Positions 21,454 through 29,666 of a DNA stretch of 32,940 nt are shown piece after piece (within the stretch, counting starts at the first letter, position 1; each line of letters begins with the position of its first letter). A program made the position numbers and the translations under genes. Source of the DNA: Lachnospiraceae bacterium (GTDB taxonomy: Bacteria > Bacillota_A > Clostridia > Lachnospirales > Lachnospiraceae); contig JAGBNT010000057.1 of assembly GCA_017634255.1 (NCBI GenBank), positions 1 through 32,940 of the forward strand. The letters run 5' to 3'. The notes beneath the pieces are model-generated. The model did no database searches. It saw only the letters and a list, made by a program, of their open reading frames with translations, and was not told the DNA's origin.

Positions 21454-23676
21454 GTGGCGTCCGATGCCTGTAAGGTAAAGATAAGGGAGTTTTACAGCGG
21501 TGAATCCGATACCGATGCAAGTAACTTAAAGCATAAGGACGACGAGGAAAACGAGGAAGAAATGGAGGAAGACGAGGCCTGCGAAGCGGAGGAAGAGGAA
21601 GACGACGACGATAACGATGAGCTTCTTTCGCTGCTGGGAGATTTCTCTGCCTCCTCTACCACGAGCGACATTAGTACACCTGACGCCGACAAGGGCTTAA
21701 ACCTTACCATAGAGGCGGAGCATGTAGATGTTGATGAAAAGATCGACTTCATAGCCGCAAGGGCGGATCTTACCATCGATGCAGGCATAGATCTGCCTTT
21801 CTACGAGCTTTGCCGGAAGCTGGAGTTCGAGCATTTCACCACCTTCTGCTTTGCCTGCGGTATACTGTCCTCTACCCAGACGGATTACGCCTCCATCTTC
21901 CAGATAGCAAATGAAAATGCAAATCTTTCGGCTCCCACGATTGAGGCGGCTGCAAAGATATATTTCGGGAGGAAGTTCTCGATCACAAGGGCTTACGGAG
22001 ACATGTCGGTATGCTTAGAGCAGCTCCTTCCAGTGCTGTCCCTGAACGTGCCGGGAAACATGCCCTTTTCAACTGTGGTTTCTCCAGATAAGAGGGTGAT
22101 CGACTGCCTTTTCGGCAGAAATCCTGAAAAGCTCGATGAGAATTATACCCGTTTCATATCCATGATGTATAAGGGCGGTGAAGAGCTGAACCCGGTAATG
22201 GCGAACCAGGGAGTTCTCGATGCAATGGAAATCTCCTACGACGACGGGGTTCGGATATTCTACTACTATGGAGACGACGGAGCCGGAAAGAGGTTTTTCG
22301 TTAAAAAGTTCTGCGAGAAAAATAAGCTAAAGGCAATAGCTATAAACTGCAAAAAGCTTTTTAACTACGATTACAGCTTCGTGGAGAGGGCGCTCTGGGC
22401 GGTGGCGAGAGAGTGTATACTTACAAATTCCTGCTGCTGTTTAACTGACCTTACTTACCGCGACGAGGAGAAGGAGAAGTTTTTCGGCTACATGGATCTG
22501 GCGTTTGCGAAGCTTACGGAGAGCCACGTGCTGGTCTTCGCAATGAGTAAGCTCTACATAGATTTCAGGGAGGTAACCAAGATGGCGTTCACCGACCTTG
22601 AGCTGCCTACTCCCACGACGACCGAGCGTTTTGAGTGCTGGAAGTATTTTGCCGAGCCCTACGACCTCGAGGACGATATAGACCTGCTGGAGATGTCCAC
22701 AAAGTTCATCTTCACCTCCGGAAAGGTGCATGACGCACTCGTAAAGGCAAAGTCCCTTTCGACGATGGCACAGGAGAAAAAGATATCGAGGGGGAACCTC
22801 TTTAAGGGGTGCTACGCCCAGATGAGCTCCGAGCTGTCCCAGAAGGCTACGAGAGTAGAGGCAAAGTTCGGCTTTGAAGATATAGTAATGAATGAGAGCC
22901 AGAGAGAGACGATATCACACGCCATTGAGCAGATGACCTATAAAAAGCAGGTCTATGAGAACTGGGATTACACCAAGAAATATCCCTACGGCCGCGGACT
23001 TACGGTGCTTCTCTTCGGCGCTCCCGGTACAGGTAAGTCCATGATGGCGCAGGTTATAGCCCATGAGCTTAACCTGGAGCTTTACAGAGTGGATATTTCC
23101 AAGGTTGTAGATAAGTACGTCGGTGAGACCGAGAAATCGCTGTCCATGATATTCAGGGAAGCCAAGAAGTGTAACGTCGTACTGTTCTTCGACGAGTGCG
23201 ATACCATATTTGCGAAGCGTTCCGACGATGGAGGCTCCAACCAGGCTTCCGCCAACAACAAGACGGCTCTGCTGCTTCAGGAAATGGAAGCCTACGACGG
23301 GGTCTGCGTGCTTGCCACAAACTACAAGCACAACATTGACCCGGCGTTCTTCAGACGTATGAAATATATCGTGGAGTTCCAGTTCCCCGACCCCGATACG
23401 AGGGAGATGCTCTGGACTACTACCATACCGAAGAGCACGCCGCTGGCGGATGATGTTGACATAAGGTTCCTCGCTGAAAAATTCGAGTTCGTGGGTGGTA
23501 ATATAAAGAACTGTATTTTGAATGCGGCTTTCCTTGCTGCGGCGGACCCGGAGGCAAACGGACAGGTGCATATGAAGCACTATCTGAATGCTATAAAATA
23601 CGAATTTGTCAAGGTTGGAAAGGTATTTACGAAATCGGACTTCGAGCCCTATGCGGCAGAGGTGGGGTTGGCATAA
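21454..23676 (+). CDS. Double AAA+ ATPase, Pvc15-like
   Basis: From GTG 21454 the product is 740 residues. An acidic run (E/D-rich, about 28-52) precedes a first, degenerate ATPase domain with G-D-D-G-A-G-K-R (273-280; Arg replaces the Ser/Thr after the P-loop lysine). The second AAA+ module is canonical: G-A-P-G-T-G-K-S (522-529), Walker B F-F-D-E-C-D (D580, E581), sensor-1 L-A-T-N-Y and arginine finger F-F-R-R-M (R634, R635). Pvc15-type ATPases are conserved in extracellular CIS and are thought to act in assembly or cargo loading rather than disassembly. No ribosome site precedes GTG 21454; the frame is open upstream to TAA 21403, with coding-like residues, so the true start may be ATG 21280. 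Confidence 0.9.
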   Translation: MASDACKVKIREFYSGESDTDASNLKHKDDEENEEEMEEDEACEAEEEEDDDDNDELLSLLGDFSASSTTSDISTPDADKGLNLTIEAEHVDVDEKIDFIAARADLTIDAGIDLPFYELCRKLEFEHFTTFCFACGILSSTQTDYASIFQIANENANLSAPTIEAAAKIYFGRKFSITRAYGDMSVCLEQLLPVLSLNVPGNMPFSTVVSPDKRVIDCLFGRNPEKLDENYTRFISMMYKGGEELNPVMANQGVLDAMEISYDDGVRIFYYYGDDGAGKRFFVKKFCEKNKLKAIAINCKKLFNYDYSFVERALWAVARECILTNSCCCLTDLTYRDEEKEKFFGYMDLAFAKLTESHVLVFAMSKLYIDFREVTKMAFTDLELPTPTTTERFECWKYFAEPYDLEDDIDLLEMSTKFIFTSGKVHDALVKAKSLSTMAQEKKISRGNLFKGCYAQMSSELSQKATRVEAKFGFEDIVMNESQRETISHAIEQMTYKKQVYENWDYTKKYPYGRGLTVLLFGAPGTGKSMMAQVIAHELNLELYRVDISKVVDKYVGETEKSLSMIFREAKKCNVVLFFDECDTIFAKRSDDGGSNQASANNKTALLLQEMEAYDGVCVLATNYKHNIDPAFFRRMKYIVEFQFPDPDTREMLWTTTIPKSTPLADDVDIRFLAEKFEFVGGNIKNCILNAAFLAAADPEANGQVHMKHYLNAIKYEFVKVGKVFTKSDFEPYAAEVGLA

Positions 23677-23698
23677 AATGCTTCGGCTCTTGGTGTGG

Positions 23699-23727
23699 TT
23701 GACATAAAAATAAAGATGCTTTAAAAT
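23699..23727 (+). promoter_or_regulatory. Sigma-A promoter for the surface-protein gene
   Basis: A perfect -35 TTGACA (23699-23704) is followed by a 17-base spacer and -10 TAAAAT (23722-23727; five of six). The start point would be near 23734, leaving a leader of about 114 bases that contains a TTTACATAAT box and the 26-nt repeated element. It marks the end of the CIS transcript and the start of a new unit. Confidence 0.75.
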
Positions 23728-23744
23728 AACTTTACATAATGTGT

Positions 23745-23770
23745 TGCCAGAATTAAGATTGGCTGCGTAT
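23745..23770 (+). repeat. 26-nt repeated leader element, copy A
   Basis: The element reads TGCCAGA, two variable bases, TAAGA, two variable bases, GGCTGCGTAT. It matches copy B at 26772-26797 in 22 of 26 positions. GCCA/TGGC and flanking ACATA/TATGT can pair, so a small hairpin is possible. It lies 77 bases upstream of the surface-protein ATG. Confidence 0.6.
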
Positions 23771-23847
23771 ATATGTTTAAACCGTATTAATTCCAGACCT
23801 GGCAGGGCGGATAAATATGGTAAAGCCAATAAAAAGGAGACTGGAGT

Positions 23848-26754
23848 ATGAAAAAAATGAAATTGTTGAAGAGAATAGCGGTATTGCTGCTGGCAGTACT
23901 GCTGATGGCGTCGAACACCGTGGTGCTCTACGCCGGTGAGGAAGACTTCGAAATGGGTGGGGATTTCGGAGACGACTTCGATGTCGATGACGGTGATGAG
24001 GATGATGATGATGATTCAGGCGATGCTCCGTCGCAGCCTGAGCCCCAGCAGGAACAGCAGTCGCAGGAGCCGGTTCAGGAGGTGCAGAACGAGCCCGATA
24101 TAAACGAGAATCAAAACGAGACCCCTGCACCTTCACCCCAGCAGACGGTAAAAAAGCTTACTGCAGACAAGACCAACATAAGCCTTGGCAGCGTCTCAAC
24201 CTCGGATAAGCCCAGACCTGCGGGCTTTGTCATTAAAAACGCAGGAACCGGGGATGTAATGCCCGACATGCTGCAGCTGGTGGATACCTCGGGTATCTTC
24301 TATGCCAAGCTGGGAGACGGCACTGTGACTACCCTTAAGCCCAATGCAACCATACAGGGAGCCATAGGGATAAAGGATGTAGAGCTTAAGCCGGGTGATT
24401 ACACGGCAACTCTGGTAATAGGCGACCTGAACGAACCCGCAAACCAGATCACCATAAATGCATCCCTAAGAGTTGAAAATGCTAAGCCTGTTGTAACAAA
24501 GGTTAAGATATCTCCTTCAAGCATAAGCCTTCAGCCGGGCAACTCGGTAAAGTTCGAGGCTACGGTGGAGGGAGAAAACAATCCCGATACCTCAGTGGAC
24601 TGGAAGGTCCAGGGAGCAGCCTCCTCGGACACCAGGATCGGTTCTGACGGAAGCCTGACCATAGGAAAGGGGGAGACAGCCTCCTCTCTTACGGTACTGG
24701 CGGTTTCCAATCAGGACAGCGACCGCAAGAGCTCTGCAAAGGTCAGCATAGCCAAGGGAAGCTTTACAGTCAATGTACGCTGTAAGCCCGATGAGGGCGG
24801 CTGGATTGACGGTCAGGGCTCCTACGAAACCGGAGACAGAGCGACGCTTACTGCCATACCCGATAAGGGTTATAAATTTGTAGAGTGGCTCGATGCCAAC
24901 GGAGAGTTCGAGTCAGGCTCCAAATCCTTCAAGACGCAGCCGATAACCGGTAATATGGAGTTTACGGCTGTATTTGAAAGAAGCGGATGCACTATTTCCG
25001 TTAAGAGTGCGGATAAGGACAAGGGAAGCGTCAAGGGCGGCGGAAGTGTAGATTACGGCGGAAGCATGACAATCGAGGCAGAGCCCAAGAGCGGCTATAC
25101 CTTTGACGGCTGGTACGAAAACGACAAGCGCGTAAGCAAGGACAAGAAGTTTAAGATCAAGGATATCAAGAAGGATCACACCTACTACGCGGAGTTTTCC
25201 AGCGATAAATATACGGTAAAGGTTTCACCCTCTCCTTCGGAAGGCGGAAAGGTGAGCGGAGACGGAAAGTTTAAGTCGGGCGAGTCTACGACGATAACAG
25301 CCACGGCTAATAAGGGATATAAGTTTAAGGGCTTTATCCTAAACAATCAGGTCGTTACTACTGAGAGTAAATTCAAGGTTAACAAGATCGACCGTGACTT
25401 AAGCTTTACAGCTTATTTTGAAAAGGACGGAGTAAAGTCATATACCATAACCTCTGGAGTCGCCAATAAGGGAGGTGTAATCAGTCCTTCGGGAAAGACG
25501 GCTGTGGCGGAGGGCAATTCGATAACCTATGCGATGGCGCCCGATAACGGCTATGCGGTGCTGGCGGTTGCGGTAGACGGAAAGCAGGTAGGAGCGGTTA
25601 CCTCCTATACCTTTAAGGATGTAAAGGGAGACCATACCATAGCGGTTGCCTTTGCTCCCAAGCAGAACTCAGTTAAGCAGGTTAAGATGGATAAGATCAT
25701 CTCCACCGAGGAGGCAGCGGCTATTGCGGTTGCAAAGCTGGAGGCAGCCGGCGCAGATGTGGATGAGATGGGCTCCAACGTTATAACTGCAGAAGCCTAT
25801 GCGGCGATGAAGAACGGCGGAAATGCAGGAAATACCGGAAACACCTCCTCTTCCTCGGGCAAGTCGGGCTCTTCGGAGAAGCCGGCAGCTACAAGCGCTC
25901 CCGCGAAGACAGAGGACAGCGTAGAGGAGATAGTTGTTCCCCAGGAGCAGAACCTCATAGGTATGGACGATACAGAGGGTCTGGGAGAGGTTGTAGATAC
26001 CTATAATCCCGATATGGCAACGGGTGTTTACCAGTCACTCGATATCACTGAGGAGACAGCCGAGAAGCTCATAGACTCAGGAGATGACTCGATGCTCATT
26101 AACCAGGCATACGAGGACGGATATCTTAGCATCATCATAAATAATGACCTTGTGGTTCCCGGAGAGGACGACGACATCCTCACCAACGACAGGACGGTCA
26201 AGAACTTCGACCAGGTGGTAAGCGCAGCTCTTACCAAGGAAGAGAAGCTGGCTCTGATGAACGGAGAGCAGGTAATGCTTAGCTTTACCGTATCCGGAGC
26301 AGATGGAGTTGACGAGGAAGAGGAAAAGGTCATGGGCGCTATTGACGGAGTAGCCATTGACAAGTACCTGTACATGACGCTCCTTAAGTCGGTAGGCGGA
26401 GCACCCGAGACGGTTCGCGAGCTTAACAGCGAGATGGAGATCACTCTTGAGATACCTGAAAGCTTAAGGAATGAGGAGACTAAGTTCTGTATCATCCGTG
26501 ACCACGACGGACAGGTAGACGTCCTCGATGACATAGACAGCGATCCGAATACGATCACAATAAAGACCGACAGATTTTCACCCTATGCTCTCGGTCACTA
26601 CGGCAAGACCAAGGGCATTTTAAAGGGAGGCATTCCGAACTTCGTATGGATAATCATAGCGGTCGTTGTAGGAGTGGTGCTCACCCTCGTGATACTTACG
26701 GTCTATTCAAGGGCAAAGCTTAAGAAGAGAGCCCGCAACAGAAGAGGAAGATAA
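23848..26754 (+). CDS. Secreted, C-terminally membrane-anchored multidomain protein with Ig-like and InlB-type repeats
   Basis: A signal peptide covers residues 1-29 (K-R then a long leucine-rich core, cleavage likely after Y-A). An aspartate-rich segment (31-58) and a P/Q/E-rich linker (60-100) follow. Next come an Ig-like beta domain (about 106-210), a Big-like domain (about 216-302, I-S-P-S-S-I-S-L-Q-P-G-N-S) and four InlB B-repeat-type units (about 305-610; G-Y-K-F-V-E-W, G-Y-T-F-D-G-W, G-Y-K-F-K-G-F, G-Y-A-V). Then a serine-rich linker and a 230-residue domain lead to one membrane segment at about 932-954 and a basic tail (K-K-R-A-R-N-R-R). The bulk sits outside the cell. No LPXTG is seen. 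It could be an adhesin, a wall-spanning scaffold or a CIS-linked surface protein. Ribosome site: AAAGGAGACTGGAGT. Confidence 0.88.
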   Translation: MKKMKLLKRIAVLLLAVLLMASNTVVLYAGEEDFEMGGDFGDDFDVDDGDEDDDDDSGDAPSQPEPQQEQQSQEPVQEVQNEPDINENQNETPAPSPQQTVKKLTADKTNISLGSVSTSDKPRPAGFVIKNAGTGDVMPDMLQLVDTSGIFYAKLGDGTVTTLKPNATIQGAIGIKDVELKPGDYTATLVIGDLNEPANQITINASLRVENAKPVVTKVKISPSSISLQPGNSVKFEATVEGENNPDTSVDWKVQGAASSDTRIGSDGSLTIGKGETASSLTVLAVSNQDSDRKSSAKVSIAKGSFTVNVRCKPDEGGWIDGQGSYETGDRATLTAIPDKGYKFVEWLDANGEFESGSKSFKTQPITGNMEFTAVFERSGCTISVKSADKDKGSVKGGGSVDYGGSMTIEAEPKSGYTFDGWYENDKRVSKDKKFKIKDIKKDHTYYAEFSSDKYTVKVSPSPSEGGKVSGDGKFKSGESTTITATANKGYKFKGFILNNQVVTTESKFKVNKIDRDLSFTAYFEKDGVKSYTITSGVANKGGVISPSGKTAVAEGNSITYAMAPDNGYAVLAVAVDGKQVGAVTSYTFKDVKGDHTIAVAFAPKQNSVKQVKMDKIISTEEAAAIAVAKLEAAGADVDEMGSNVITAEAYAAMKNGGNAGNTGNTSSSSGKSGSSEKPAATSAPAKTEDSVEEIVVPQEQNLIGMDDTEGLGEVVDTYNPDMATGVYQSLDITEETAEKLIDSGDDSMLINQAYEDGYLSIIINNDLVVPGEDDDILTNDRTVKNFDQVVSAALTKEEKLALMNGEQVMLSFTVSGADGVDEEEEKVMGAIDGVAIDKYLYMTLLKSVGGAPETVRELNSEMEITLEIPESLRNEETKFCIIRDHDGQVDVLDDIDSDPNTITIKTDRFSPYALGHYGKTKGILKGGIPNFVWIIIAVVVGVVLTLVILTVYSRAKLKKRARNRRGR

Positions 26755-26771
26755 AAAATTCATACGTAAGC

Positions 26772-26797
26772 TGCCAGAGCTAAGAGAGGCTGCGTAT
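26772..26797 (+). repeat. 26-nt repeated leader element, copy B
   Basis: This second copy of the TGCCAGA / TAAGA / GGCTGCGTAT element is 60 bases upstream of the double-glycine peptide gene. A TATAAT occurs just after it (26800-26805). Flanking ATACG (26762-26766) and CGTAT (26793-26797) can pair, at the place where copy A has ACATA/TATGT, which hints at preserved structure. Confidence 0.6.
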
Positions 26798-26857
26798 TAT
26801 ATAATAGAAGGACACATAAAGTCCGGGATAATCATAAAGACAATTGAGGAGGATAAA

Positions 26858-27175
26858 ATGGATATGGATACCTTAAAGGAAGAGTTTAAGAATGAGATAA
26901 AGAATTTAAAGATCAGCGATGATGAGCTGGAGAGTATCAACGGAGGATTTAAGGAGACTGCATCCCTTCCCACAAAGGGAATGAACATCAAGTGCCCCGT
27001 ATGCCCCAATTCCAAGAATTTTGGAAACGCCCTCTTCGATCAGAAGGTGGGAAGCGTAGAGTACCATTGCGGCGAGTGCGGACAGGACTTCGTATGCTAC
27101 GATGGTCAGGTGATATTAAAGAACAACTGGATAGCCCTTTGCAATAAGAAAAAGTACGCTTATCCATTTGCATAA
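26858..27175 (+). CDS. Double-glycine-leader peptide with zinc-ribbon-like core
   Basis: The 105-residue product opens with an amphipathic, acidic leader ending L-K-I-S-D-D-E-L-E-S-I-N-G-G (GG at 29-30). This matches the double-glycine leader consensus of bacteriocin and RiPP precursors cleaved by peptidase-containing ABC exporters. The 75-residue remainder has C46-P-V-C49, C71-G-E-C74, C80 and C95; the two paired cysteines with a 21-residue gap look like a zinc ribbon. No peptidase transporter, modification enzyme or immunity gene is visible. GAGGAGG stands 5 bases before the ATG. The metallophosphatase gene starts 8 bases after the stop, so they are probably co-transcribed. A peptide exported elsewhere, a CIS cargo or a regulatory zinc-ribbon protein are all possible. 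Confidence 0.7.
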   Translation: MDMDTLKEEFKNEIKNLKISDDELESINGGFKETASLPTKGMNIKCPVCPNSKNFGNALFDQKVGSVEYHCGECGQDFVCYDGQVILKNNWIALCNKKKYAYPFA

Positions 27176-27183
27176 ACAGATAG

Positions 27184-28740
27184 ATGTCAGAGGACAGGAT
27201 AAGCCTAACACTACTGCACTCCAATGATATACACGGGGATTTTATGCCTTCGGAAAAGGAAACCTTCTTTTCTGGGGGCATATCCCTGTTATCGGGGTAT
27301 GTATCCAGGGTCAGGCAAGAGGAAGAAAATGTAATATATGCTGTTGCAGGAGACTTGTTCATGGGTTCGGTGGTGGACAAGGAATACAGGGGACTTTCGA
27401 CCATAAAGCTTTTCAATGCCCTGCAGCCGGATATTTTTGAGGTGGGAAATCATGAGGTGGATTACGGACTTTCCCATCTTTTGTTTTTGGAAAAATGCGC
27501 GGCATTCCCGATACTGTGCGCCAACCTCTACATAAAGGAGCTTAACCGCAGGCTCTTCATGCCATATTTTGACATAGAGAGGGGCGGCGTCAGGGTAAGG
27601 TTCATAGGAGTCCTCACCGAAAGCGTATCGGAGAAGATAAGCCAGGAGGAGCTCATAGAGACAGAGGTGGGAGTACGGGATGTCTACAAGGAGATAGACA
27701 AGGTATTCGCCGCTACGGACTGGGACAGGGCGGATATAACAATACTGCTCACCCATATCGGCATTGAGGAGGATAAAAAATTAGCTGAGCTAATAAAGCC
27801 TGAATGGGGCGTGGACTTTATAATAGGAGCCCATTCCCATACCTTTATGGAGGAGCCCCTCGTAGTCAACGGGATAACCATAGCCCAGGCCGGGCTGGGG
27901 AGTTCCCAGATAGGCCGCTTTGATATAATATTTAACAAAAGAGAGCGAAGGATAGAAAGCTATAAATGGAAGCTCGTAGCACCTGTGGAGGAAAAGGAGG
28001 GAGTCTCAGGGGAGAATGTTATAAGATGCGGGGATATAGTTAATATCGAGAAAGAGGGCAGAAAGGGGAGAGGCATAGCTGAATTATGTAAACCTGATGG
28101 ACTAATAGATTTCTACCTCGGAAGGATGAAGGGCAGGACCGACAGTAAGTACGATCAGGTGCTATTCACTCTGGAGCGGGAATATGAGCACGGCGGCTTT
28201 CACAGGGAGACCCAGCTTATCGACCTCTTTGCAGATATATACAGTGACGCCTTTGGCGCCGATGTATTCTTTCTCTCTACAAATATCATCCGGTGCAGGA
28301 TGCTGGGACCGACGGTCAGACGCAAGGATTTTGAGCTTTCCTATCCCTACGATAACGCGGTTTATATGATGAGGCTAAAGGGCGGCAGGCTTATTGAGCT
28401 GCTTAGTCATATCTACCGGAAGGAGGCGTGGTTCGGGACCATGATATTCTTCCTCTTTTCCGGCAGCATCCGCGTGGATTTTGACAAGTCGGATTATAAG
28501 GTCAGACAGGTGTATTTTAAGGGAAGACCGGTGGAGGAGGACAGGGAATACAAAGTAGGCATAACAGCCTATGCCTATAAGAACGCCGGGATATTCCTTG
28601 GACTCGACCTTAAGGGCAGGGACAGCGGGATCAGGATAAAGCGAATAAGCGCAGGGGACAGGGAGGTACTCGAAAAATACTTCGAGACCCATGATCATTT
28701 CAGCCTTGAGAATGAGGGCAGGTTAAATGTAATGATGTAG
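27184..28740 (+). CDS. 5'-nucleotidase/UshA-family metallophosphatase, cytoplasmic
   Basis: The 518-residue product has the calcineurin-like metal motifs in order: L-L-H-S-N-D-I-H-G-D (about 9-18), A-G-D-L-F, V-G-N-H-E-V-D-Y-G (about 88-96), L-L-T-H-I-G and G-A-H-S-H-T. The C-terminal 5'-nucleotidase domain follows (A-F-G-A-D-V-F-F-L-S-T-N, S-Y-P-Y-D-N-A-V-Y). Such enzymes hydrolyse nucleotides or related phosphoesters. Most are secreted, but here the chain starts directly at the first metal motif with no signal peptide, so it should be cytoplasmic. The usual G-N-H-E-F-D is G-N-H-E-V-D. The ribosome site is poor, consistent with coupling to the peptide gene 8 bases upstream. Substrate not predictable. 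Confidence 0.88.
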   Translation: MSEDRISLTLLHSNDIHGDFMPSEKETFFSGGISLLSGYVSRVRQEEENVIYAVAGDLFMGSVVDKEYRGLSTIKLFNALQPDIFEVGNHEVDYGLSHLLFLEKCAAFPILCANLYIKELNRRLFMPYFDIERGGVRVRFIGVLTESVSEKISQEELIETEVGVRDVYKEIDKVFAATDWDRADITILLTHIGIEEDKKLAELIKPEWGVDFIIGAHSHTFMEEPLVVNGITIAQAGLGSSQIGRFDIIFNKRERRIESYKWKLVAPVEEKEGVSGENVIRCGDIVNIEKEGRKGRGIAELCKPDGLIDFYLGRMKGRTDSKYDQVLFTLEREYEHGGFHRETQLIDLFADIYSDAFGADVFFLSTNIIRCRMLGPTVRRKDFELSYPYDNAVYMMRLKGGRLIELLSHIYRKEAWFGTMIFFLFSGSIRVDFDKSDYKVRQVYFKGRPVEEDREYKVGITAYAYKNAGIFLGLDLKGRDSGIRIKRISAGDREVLEKYFETHDHFSLENEGRLNVMM

Positions 28741-28811
28741 GATTGCGGGAGTTGCTTTAGCAGCGGAGCGATTGGTGCATTAAACAGCTGAAAAAGTGAA
28801 AGGGCAGTTTT

Positions 28812-29579
28812 ATGGAAAAGGAAGTTCTTTTGATCGGCAAGATAAACAGCTTTATAGTCAATGCAGCGGGCAAGGGTCTGGAAAAGGAGGGCTTTTCGGT
28901 GAAGCGCACGGCTCCGGACATTACCGCCATAGACAAGGCAAGGGAGGAAACGCGGGTCTGGGTGTTTTATCTGAACGGTCCCGACGATGTAAATGATGAG
29001 CTCCTTGTCTATTTAAGGGATCATATAGCCGAGGAGCATATTTTACTGACGCTCATAGGAAACCCCGATGAGCTTAAGGATGTGCAGGCGATACTCCCGG
29101 AGGAGGAGATAGGAAACTCATATGAAAGACCCTTGGATGTACATGTCCTGGCTGAGGAGCTTGAAAGGGCTTTCTCCAAGGTGGAGAAGGAGAACGAGAA
29201 GAAGAGGATACTTATCGTAGACGACAGCGCCCAGGCTCTAAAGACGATGAAGGGAATACTTTCGGACAGATATTCGGTGTATATGGCAAATTCGGGAGTC
29301 AGCGCGATTACCTTTCTTGCCAAGACGCAGGTGGACCTTATACTTTTAGACTATGAGATGCCGGTGGTGAACGGACCGAAGGTCTTAGAGATGTTAAAGA
29401 GCGAGCCATCCATAGAGGCGCCTCCGGTCATGTTCTTAACGGCAAAGGGAGATAAGCAGAGCGTTATGACGGCGCTCGCGTTAAAGCCGGTTAACTACCT
29501 TTTAAAGTCCATGCCCCCGGAGGAGCTCATAAAGACTATTGATGAGTTCTTTGAAAAGAGACAGGCTCCCGGGAGCTGA
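28812..29579 (+). CDS. Response regulator with degenerate and active receiver domains, no output domain
   Basis: Of 255 residues, the first 120 resemble a receiver fold without the acidic pocket (V-L-L-I-G-K-I-N-S-F-I in place of V-D-D). Residues 132-250 form a true receiver: I-L-I-V-D137-D138-S, phospho-acceptor D180 in L-I-L-L-D-Y-E-M-P, F-L-T-A-K-G and K232 in L-L-K-S. There is no DNA-binding or enzymatic output, so it should work through protein binding or as a phosphate shuttle. The hybrid kinase at 29667 with its HPt domain is the natural partner. The 71-base upstream gap has no clear promoter; a TGCT-TT-AGCA palindrome lies in it. Confidence 0.9.
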   Translation: MEKEVLLIGKINSFIVNAAGKGLEKEGFSVKRTAPDITAIDKAREETRVWVFYLNGPDDVNDELLVYLRDHIAEEHILLTLIGNPDELKDVQAILPEEEIGNSYERPLDVHVLAEELERAFSKVEKENEKKRILIVDDSAQALKTMKGILSDRYSVYMANSGVSAITFLAKTQVDLILLDYEMPVVNGPKVLEMLKSEPSIEAPPVMFLTAKGDKQSVMTALALKPVNYLLKSMPPEELIKTIDEFFEKRQAPGS

Positions 29580-29587
29580 ATTGATGA

Positions 29588-29646
29588 CAGATCAGTCAGG
29601 TTTACATAATTTAACATAATTGATCTGCTTGACAGGTTTACATAAT
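29588..29646 (+). promoter_or_regulatory. Direct and inverted repeats upstream of the hybrid kinase gene
   Basis: CAGGTTTACATAAT occurs twice (29597-29610 and 29633-29646, 36 bases apart). CAGATCA (29588-29594) and TGATCTG (29621-29627) flank the first copy as an inverted repeat. A TTGACA (29629-29634) is present, but a matching -10 would overlap the ribosome site. CATAAT inside each repeat, with TTGATG or TTGATC upstream, could serve as tandem promoters. A regulator site is as likely. Confidence 0.45.
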
Positions 29647-29666
29647 ATATTAAATGGAGATGCAAA

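Noticed and set aside
22915..23829. Minus-strand open frame of about 300 codons
   Set aside because: It is antisense to the canonical AAA+ module with Walker and arginine-finger motifs and has no family features.
24841..25680. CRISPR-like or tandem DNA repeats
   Set aside because: The periodicity is in protein (InlB-type domains) and the DNA repeats are not conserved.
29629..29657. TTGACA-based promoter for the hybrid kinase
   Set aside because: Any -10 at 15-17 bases would overlap the ribosome site and leave almost no leader. It was kept only as part of the repeat region.
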